DNA of 64,000 nucleotides from an uncultured Opitutales bacterium. GTDB lineage: Bacteria > Verrucomicrobiota > Verrucomicrobiia > Opitutales > Intestinicryptomonadaceae. The stretch spans positions 1 through 64,000 of the forward strand of contig CAKTTC010000003.1 of assembly GCA_934613645.1 (NCBI GenBank), in the 5' to 3' direction. Position numbers and translations under genes: made by a program. The notes beneath the pieces were generated by a model that was not told the origin of the DNA, made no database searches, and saw nothing but the letters and a program-made list of their open reading frames with translations. This document shows positions 59,274 through 64,000 of the stretch, in pieces. Positions within the stretch are counted from its first letter, which is position 1. Each line of letters opens with the position of its first letter.

Positions 59274-60320
59274 TCAGAAGCCGTCCATTCCGCGGACGAG
59301 GCTTTGGGCGAGTATTGCGGGGCGCGAGACTGTCGCAAACGCGGGCTGTCCGTCGGAGTTGTCGAAGACAAGACCCGCGTAGGCTATGTCGAAGTCAATG
59401 AGCGCAAGCGCGAACGCGGGGTCGGTTTCGTCAACGGCCGCTATTTCGCCTACTTGCTGCGCGCCGTTGAAAATTCCGTCCGACACTTTCGGCGCGTCGG
59501 CTTTTACCGCAACGAGCTTGCGCTTTTTGGCGGCTCTTGCGGCGGAGAATTTTTCGGCGAACCCGTCTTTGTGCATATCCATTTGCCACTGTAGTCCGAG
59601 TTCGAAGGGGTTTGCCGTCTTCCGCCCTTCCGCGAAAATGTTGAAGAAATTGCTTTTTGCGCGGGCGGCGAGCACCGAACGCGTTCCCGCAAGCGCGCCG
59701 CCAAGCTCCGAAACGGCGTTTTTGAGGTCGTCGAACAGCTGCGGGGCTGCGTCGTTTTCAACCAGAATCTGGTAGCCGAATTCGCCCGTTTTTCCCGCGC
59801 GCACAACCACCGCGCCGCTTCCGCGAAAATCGTATTTTTCCGCCGACATAAACGACATATTGAATATGTCCGCGCCGAAGAGCTTTTTTACCGCCTTCCA
59901 CGCGTCGGGGCCGTCCACCGAAAGCAGCGTGTGAGTGGCGTCGAGGTTCGCGCCGTTTTGCGCAAAGGCGTCGCAGACTTCCTGCGGGAAATCGGTTTCA
60001 ACGAAGGCGAAAATTTTGTCGTCAATATCCGCAAGCGTAGCCGCCGCGCGGACAAGCCCGTTTTCGTCGGGCAGGAACGTTTCCATCGCCTTGCCGTAGC
60101 GCAGCTTCAGCACGTTGCCCGCCAGTTTCCCGTCGAGGAACTCCGCGCCGTCGGCTTCGTCGAACGCAAATTTTTTTGCGAAAGACATATCCCAAAGCAC
60201 CAGCGAGTTTCGCAAAGCCTCAGTCTCGCGCTCCAAGCCCGCAACCGTTTCAGCGCATTCCGCCGCGCCGAGCGTGCCGAGCTTCGCCCCGTTTGAAATC
60301 CACTGTTTTTCGAGCGTCAT
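59274..60320 (-). CDS. GcvT/YgfZ-like folate-binding-domain protein
   Basis: A 348-residue protein of the GcvT/YgfZ fold: SLVLWDMSFAKKFAFDEADGAEFLDG, LLSVDGPDAWKAVKKLF, GKTGEFGYQILV and a C-terminal GcvT_C-like part (KRKLVAVKAD, GEIAAVDETDPAFALALIDF). Catalytic residues of aminomethyltransferase are not clearly kept, so it may be a folate-dependent accessory protein. ATG at 60320 overlaps the ACP stop by one base (TAATG), so it is co-translated with the acyl carrier protein. Why a GcvT-like protein should pair with an ACP is not obvious. Confidence 0.7.
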   Translation of the reverse strand: MTLEKQWISNGAKLGTLGAAECAETVAGLERETEALRNSLVLWDMSFAKKFAFDEADGAEFLDGKLAGNVLKLRYGKAMETFLPDENGLVRAAATLADIDDKIFAFVETDFPQEVCDAFAQNGANLDATHTLLSVDGPDAWKAVKKLFGADIFNMSFMSAEKYDFRGSGAVVVRAGKTGEFGYQILVENDAAPQLFDDLKNAVSELGGALAGTRSVLAARAKSNFFNIFAEGRKTANPFELGLQWQMDMHKDGFAEKFSAARAAKKRKLVAVKADAPKVSDGIFNGAQQVGEIAAVDETDPAFALALIDFDIAYAGLVFDNSDGQPAFATVSRPAILAQSLVRGMDGF

Positions 60321-60601
60321 TACACGGCCTCCTTGCGTGCGGTTATGATGAAATCGACAAGCGTGTTGAACGAGCGCAAAACCGACAGGTCGCCTTCGGG
60401 AATCTTCACCCCGAACGCCGACTCCGCGCACGAAACTATCTCGAGAATATCGAGCGAATCAAGCCCCAGTCCGGAGCCGACAAGCGCGATGTCTTCGTGA
60501 ATGTCCTGCGGGTCGATGTCCAAATCGAGGCTTTCGGCGAGTTTCGCCTTCAGTTGTTCCGATACTTCCTTGCGCCGTTTCAGTTGGAGTTGGTCTATCA
60601 T
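60320..60601 (-). CDS. Acyl carrier protein
   Basis: A 93-residue carrier protein with the four-helix ACP pattern. The phosphopantetheine site is Ser49 in LGLDSLDIL. The flanks (VGSGLGLD, EIVSCAESAFGVKIPEGD) resemble ACPs of aryl polyene or specialised fatty-acid pathways more than housekeeping AcpP, which has ADSLD with a more acidic surround. It is first in a two-gene unit with the GcvT-like gene and is divergent from the GT2-MMPL genes across 81 bases. Confidence 0.85.
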   Translation of the reverse strand: MIDQLQLKRRKEVSEQLKAKLAESLDLDIDPQDIHEDIALVGSGLGLDSLDILEIVSCAESAFGVKIPEGDLSVLRSFNTLVDFIITARKEAV

Positions 60602-60682
60602 AAAAATAATGTCGAATTTCTCAAAAAAAAGGTCGATTATGGCAACATAATTGACACGATATTTCAAGCATAAACACAAGTT

Positions 60683-61390
60683 ATGAAATTCTGCATAGTC
60701 ATTCCCTGCTACAACCACGAAGAAACGCTTGCTTCTGCTGTGGCGTCGCTGCCCGCGGGCGTCGACGCCGTTGTTGTGGACGACGGCAGCGACACTCCCG
60801 TGGGGGCTGTCGGCGGGGCGGAGGTTTTGCGGCTCGAAAAAAACTCGGGCAAGGCTGCCGCGCTCAGGGCGGGGTTTGCGCGTGCGCGTTCGCTTGGGGC
60901 TACGCACGCCATTTCGATGGACTCCGACGGGCAGCACCCCGCCGAGTATCTCGGGAAAATTATGGACGCCGCAAGGGCGAATCCCGAAAGCATAGTTGTT
61001 GCCGTGCGCGATTTCGACAACCCAACAGTGCCCGCGGGGCGTCGATTTCTGAACCGTTTCTCCAATTTTTGGTTTCGCGCGGAAACGGGCAAAACACTGG
61101 GCGACACGCAATGCGGCTTCCGCTGCTACCCGCTTGAGGTGCTTGAAAAACTCGATTTGCGCTTGGACGGATTCGCCTTCGAAGTCGAACTTCTCGTCAA
61201 GGCGGCGTGGGCGGGAACGGGCTTTTGCGAAGTCCCCATTCCCGCCATATACACGGCGCAGACGCTTGCGAAGTCGCATTACAAGCCGTTTGCCGACACG
61301 CTGAAATTTTCGGCAATGAACACGCGCCTGTTTTTCGAATCCGTTTTTCTGCCGAAGAGTGTGCTGAAAAAAATTGCCCTTAAAAAATGA
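60683..61390 (+). CDS. Family 2 glycosyltransferase, dolichyl-phosphate-mannose-synthase-like
   Basis: A 235-residue GT2 enzyme: FCIVIPCYNHEETLASAV, VDDGSDT with the nucleotide-binding Asp, SGKAAALRAGF, and MDSDGQHP for metal/UDP binding, with a later QCGFRCYP. It lacks the long membrane part of true polyprenol transferases. It overlaps the MMPL gene by ATGA, the first of the plus-strand run leading out of the window. GT2 enzymes occur in aryl polyene clusters. Confidence 0.88.
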   Translation: MKFCIVIPCYNHEETLASAVASLPAGVDAVVVDDGSDTPVGAVGGAEVLRLEKNSGKAAALRAGFARARSLGATHAISMDSDGQHPAEYLGKIMDAARANPESIVVAVRDFDNPTVPAGRRFLNRFSNFWFRAETGKTLGDTQCGFRCYPLEVLEKLDLRLDGFAFEVELLVKAAWAGTGFCEVPIPAIYTAQTLAKSHYKPFADTLKFSAMNTRLFFESVFLPKSVLKKIALKK

Positions 61391-63759
61391 AAATCGGTTC
61401 TGCGGCAGATTTTGTCATTCGTTTCAGGGCGGCTGTTGTTGCGGCGGCGTTTGCCGTTGTGTGCGCGGCGGCGGTTATTGTTTCGCGCGCGGATTTCGCC
61501 GAAAACATATACGACGCCGTTCCGAAGTCGGACGCCGTGATACAGTCGCACATTTGGGCGAACAAAATCTTCAACCGCGCCGACGCGCTGTTTTTCGACA
61601 TCGAAAAATCCGCAAACGCGCCCGCGTTCGCCGACGAACTCGCCGCGCGCCTTGCCAAAGTAGACGGCGTTTCGCGCGTTTCGGGGGCGGGGGCTTCCGC
61701 AAGGTTCGACCCGCGCATACTTGCCTACGTTCCCGCAGTTTTCGACGCCCGCACGGCAGAATCGCTTTCGCAAAAACTGACGGAATCCGCGCTTGAGGAG
61801 CGTTTTCTCGCGCTTAAAAAGGCGGTTTTGGGCAACGACTACGCCGCAAAATTCGCCCTTAAATACGACGCTCTCGGCGTTTTTGCCGCCGTCGCGCAAA
61901 ATCTCAAAGCGCGCGCGCTGCCTGCGGGCGTTTCCACCGAGGGTGCGCGCATTGTTTCGGCTTCGGGCGGCTCTTATTTGGTTGTGGCGGAAGGCTCGTT
62001 TGCGTGTTCCGATTCTGTGCGCAGCGCGCGGCTTGTGGCAGACGTTCTGGAAATTCTCGGCGAACTCAAAACGCGCTATCCCGACGTTCGCGCATCGTTT
62101 GCTGGCGGATACAGGGTCGCCGCCGACAACGCCGCAATAGCCAAAGCCGACTCCTTCAAATGTCTTTGGCTTACAATCGCAGTTATGGCGGTGCTGTGCG
62201 CGTTTTCGTTCGGCAACAGGGTGTTCGCGCTCGTAGCCCCGTTGCCTTCGGTGTTCGGCTCGGCGGTTGCGTTCGCGGTTGTGTGCGCGTTTTTCCCGAC
62301 TGTTTCGGCGGTGTCCGTCGCGTTCGCGGGAATCGCAATAGGGGTGAGCATTGACTACGCGATACACGTTTTGTCGGCAATCGACGCGCGCTCGGGCGAA
62401 TACCGCGCCGCCGACGCCCGCGCAGACTTTGCAGGGCTGGCGCGCCCAATCACCGTTGTCTCCGCAACTACGGCCGCGGCTTTTGCGCTGATGTCGTGTT
62501 TCGGCGGAAGCGGTTTTTTGCAGCTCGGAATTTTCGGGGTTGCGGGCATATTCGTTTCGGCGGCGGCAAGCTTGCTGCTGCCTGCGCTGTTGTCGGGAAT
62601 GCGGCTTAAAAAGCGGGCGCGGCGGACGCTACCGGAAATGGCGGGGGTGGCGTTGGCGCGTTTTTCGCAGTCGAAAATTTCGCTTGTCGTGTTTGTTTTG
62701 CTGACTGTCTTTGCGGCGGCGAACGTCTCCAAAGTGGGCTTTAACGGCGACCTGTCTTCCTTCAACATCAGAACCGACGCCGCGCGCGCCGACTACGACT
62801 GCATTCGGAAAAATTGGGGCGGCGTGCTCGGCGGCAAAAGCGTTGTTTTGCGCGCCGAAAATTTCGGGGCGTTGCTTGCGGCTAAAGCGCGGCTCGACGC
62901 GTTTTTCGAATCGCGCGGCATTGCGGCTTCGGGCTTGCAGACGGCGTTGCAGCCCGCCCGAATACAGCGCGAAAACGCCGAACGCTGGCGCGCGTTCTTC
63001 GCCGACTCCGGCTTGCGTTCGCGCGCGGAAAGGGCGTGCAAAAAAGCGGGGCTTAATTTCGAACGCATTTATTCAGCCTACGAAAAAAATCCCGAAATAG
63101 TAGCCGATGCCGCCGCGTTTGCCGCCTCGCCGCTTGCGGAAGCAATGCGCGGCTGCGTCCGCGCCGACGGGGAAGTGTGTGCGCTTTCGGCCTCTTTCGA
63201 AGCACCCGACGGTTTCGACGCGCCCGCGTTTGCAGCAGCCCTTGCTCAGGCAGTGCCCGAAGCGTCGCTTATCGACGCCGCATATCTCGGCGCGCGCATA
63301 GCCGACATTTCATTCGACTGGCTTGTAAAGTTCGCCATTGCCGCATTTGTGTTTGCGGGCGTTTATTTGTTCGCGGTTTACGGGCGTTCCGTTCGGGCGG
63401 TGGCGGCGGTTCTTGTCCCCGTGGCGGTCGGGCTTTTTTGGAGTTTCGGGGCGATGGGGTTTTTCGGAATACAAATCAACATAATAAATTCCGTGTTCGT
63501 TGTGTTTGCCGTGTGCATGGCTCAGGACTACGCCGTGTTTGTCTTCAACGGCGTGCGGCGCGGCGGCGGGCTTGCGCGGGTGTTTGCGCCCGTGTTTTTG
63601 TCGGCGGCAACAACGGTTTCGGCGTTCGGGGTTTTGTGCGTTTCAAAGCACCCCGTAATAAACGGGTTGGGCGCGGCTTCGGCGGTTTCGATTTTCGGAA
63701 TATTTTTGGCGTGCGCGTGCCTTGCGGAAAGGATTTCCCGATATGGAAAAAAATCTTAA
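61387..63759 (+). CDS. MMPL/RND-family lipid exporter
   Basis: A 790-residue exporter with the two-fold RND build: a membrane helix near the start, a large periplasmic domain (about 35-250), five to six helices (about 255-430), then a second periplasmic domain and helices (about 640-790). MMPL signatures are visible in the GIAIGVSIDYAIHVLSA segment and its second-half counterpart VCMAQDYAVFVFNGV. These pumps move lipids or lipid-linked products. It overlaps GT2 by 4 bases and the next gene by 17 bases, so the three form one operon. Confidence 0.88.
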   Translation: MKIGSAADFVIRFRAAVVAAAFAVVCAAAVIVSRADFAENIYDAVPKSDAVIQSHIWANKIFNRADALFFDIEKSANAPAFADELAARLAKVDGVSRVSGAGASARFDPRILAYVPAVFDARTAESLSQKLTESALEERFLALKKAVLGNDYAAKFALKYDALGVFAAVAQNLKARALPAGVSTEGARIVSASGGSYLVVAEGSFACSDSVRSARLVADVLEILGELKTRYPDVRASFAGGYRVAADNAAIAKADSFKCLWLTIAVMAVLCAFSFGNRVFALVAPLPSVFGSAVAFAVVCAFFPTVSAVSVAFAGIAIGVSIDYAIHVLSAIDARSGEYRAADARADFAGLARPITVVSATTAAAFALMSCFGGSGFLQLGIFGVAGIFVSAAASLLLPALLSGMRLKKRARRTLPEMAGVALARFSQSKISLVVFVLLTVFAAANVSKVGFNGDLSSFNIRTDAARADYDCIRKNWGGVLGGKSVVLRAENFGALLAAKARLDAFFESRGIAASGLQTALQPARIQRENAERWRAFFADSGLRSRAERACKKAGLNFERIYSAYEKNPEIVADAAAFAASPLAEAMRGCVRADGEVCALSASFEAPDGFDAPAFAAALAQAVPEASLIDAAYLGARIADISFDWLVKFAIAAFVFAGVYLFAVYGRSVRAVAAVLVPVAVGLFWSFGAMGFFGIQINIINSVFVVFAVCMAQDYAVFVFNGVRRGGGLARVFAPVFLSAATTVSAFGVLCVSKHPVINGLGAASAVSIFGIFLACACLAERISRYGKKS

Positions 63760-64000
63760 ATGGAACGGACGCTCCTACGGCGGGCGTTTCGGCAACGGAG
63801 TTTTTGCGGTGCTGTTGCGTTTCGGGCGGACGCCCGCGTATGCGCTCATGGCGTTTGTGGCGTTGTTTTTCATGCTTTTCAGGCGCAGGCAGTGCGCGGC
63901 AAGTTCCGAGTATTTGAGCGCGTGTTTCGGGCGGAAAGTGGGCGCGGTTTCGTGGTGCGCATACAGGCATTTGTTTTCGTTCGGAACGGCGATAATCGAC
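63743..64000 (+). CDS. LpxL/LPLAT-type acyltransferase, 3' end beyond window
   Basis: The ATG at 63743 overlaps the end of the MMPL gene. The 86 residues in the window show WNGRSYGGRFGN, a hydrophobic helix (PAYALMAFVALFFMLF), RRRQCAASSEYLSACFG and a final WCAYRHLFSFGTAIID. This is the typical N-terminal pattern of lipid A/LPLAT acyltransferases found in aryl polyene clusters. The catalytic HxxxxD lies beyond the edge. The gene supports reading this end as the start of a lipid/polyene biosynthetic cluster. Confidence 0.75.
   Translation, partial: MEKNLKWNGRSYGGRFGNGVFAVLLRFGRTPAYALMAFVALFFMLFRRRQCAASSEYLSACFGRKVGAVSWCAYRHLFSFGTAIID

Overview
The window looks like chromosome from a Gram-negative member of the Verrucomicrobiota, most likely a gut-type Opitutales lineage. 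The assignment is an inference from gene content: a PEP-CTERM-anchored pentapeptide protein at the left edge, TIGR03790 and DUF4838 proteins, many secreted glycoside hydrolases (GH2, GH30, GH39-like, GH42-like), outer-membrane beta-barrels, paired MutA/MutB methylmalonyl-CoA mutase and lipoprotein signal peptides. There is no rRNA, transposase, phage gene or CRISPR array. One tRNA, tRNA-Thr(CGT), is present.

Layout. 1-5.4 kb: PEP-CTERM pentapeptide protein, a MurU/AmgK-like fusion (peptidoglycan sugar recycling) divergent from a SurA/PpiD-like chaperone, and a small Lys-rich protein. 5.6-12.1 kb, minus strand: a LysM-Nudix-DUF721-Nit run, a secreted C39-like peptidase, then a GH42-like lipoprotein behind a LacI-type operator. 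12.2-15.6 kb: DUF4838 protein and an outer-membrane barrel. 15.6-20.3 kb, minus strand: HigBA toxin-antitoxin, GH30, GH39-like, tRNA-Thr. 20.4-25.3 kb: VTT membrane protein, then an iron-uptake operon (OprB porin, FeoA, FeoB, Cys-rich FeoB-associated peptide) behind two matching inverted repeats. 25.7-30.6 kb: a tightly overlapped four-gene operon (ArnT-like transferase, VC0807-like membrane protein, BtuF-like binding protein, TIGR03790). 30.8-38.4 kb: DhaK, DhaL, LsrF-like thiolase/aldolase, a 1414-residue HzsA-like/c-heme/FGE-like fusion and a cupin lipoprotein. 38.8-44.0 kb: IclR regulator divergent from mutA-mutB. 45.0-48.3 kb: ComM, PncC, and an AT-rich metallophosphoesterase. 48.6-53.7 kb, minus strand: rpsP-trmD-rplS (no rimM), a DRE-TIM aldolase, carA, fba. 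54.2-60.3 kb: large GH2, MFS transporter, GcvT-like protein and ACP. 60.7-64.0 kb: GT2, MMPL exporter and the start of an LpxL-type acyltransferase. With the divergent ACP, these look like the edge of an aryl-polyene/flexirubin-type cluster.

Four convergent gene junctions (38.4-38.8, 44.0-45.0, 48.3-48.6 and 57.6-57.9 kb) carry intergenic repeats that are not genes. They include a palindromic REP-like family whose stems covary between copies, and a MITE-like element with 13-bp terminal inverted repeats whose right end supplies the stop codon of the neighbouring gene in two places. With the iron-regulated porin operon, the MurU-AmgK fusion, the HzsA-like fusion operon and the right-edge lipid/polyene cluster, these are the most noteworthy parts of the window.

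Limits: all functions are read from motifs and family resemblance without database searches. Promoters and operators are by-eye calls.
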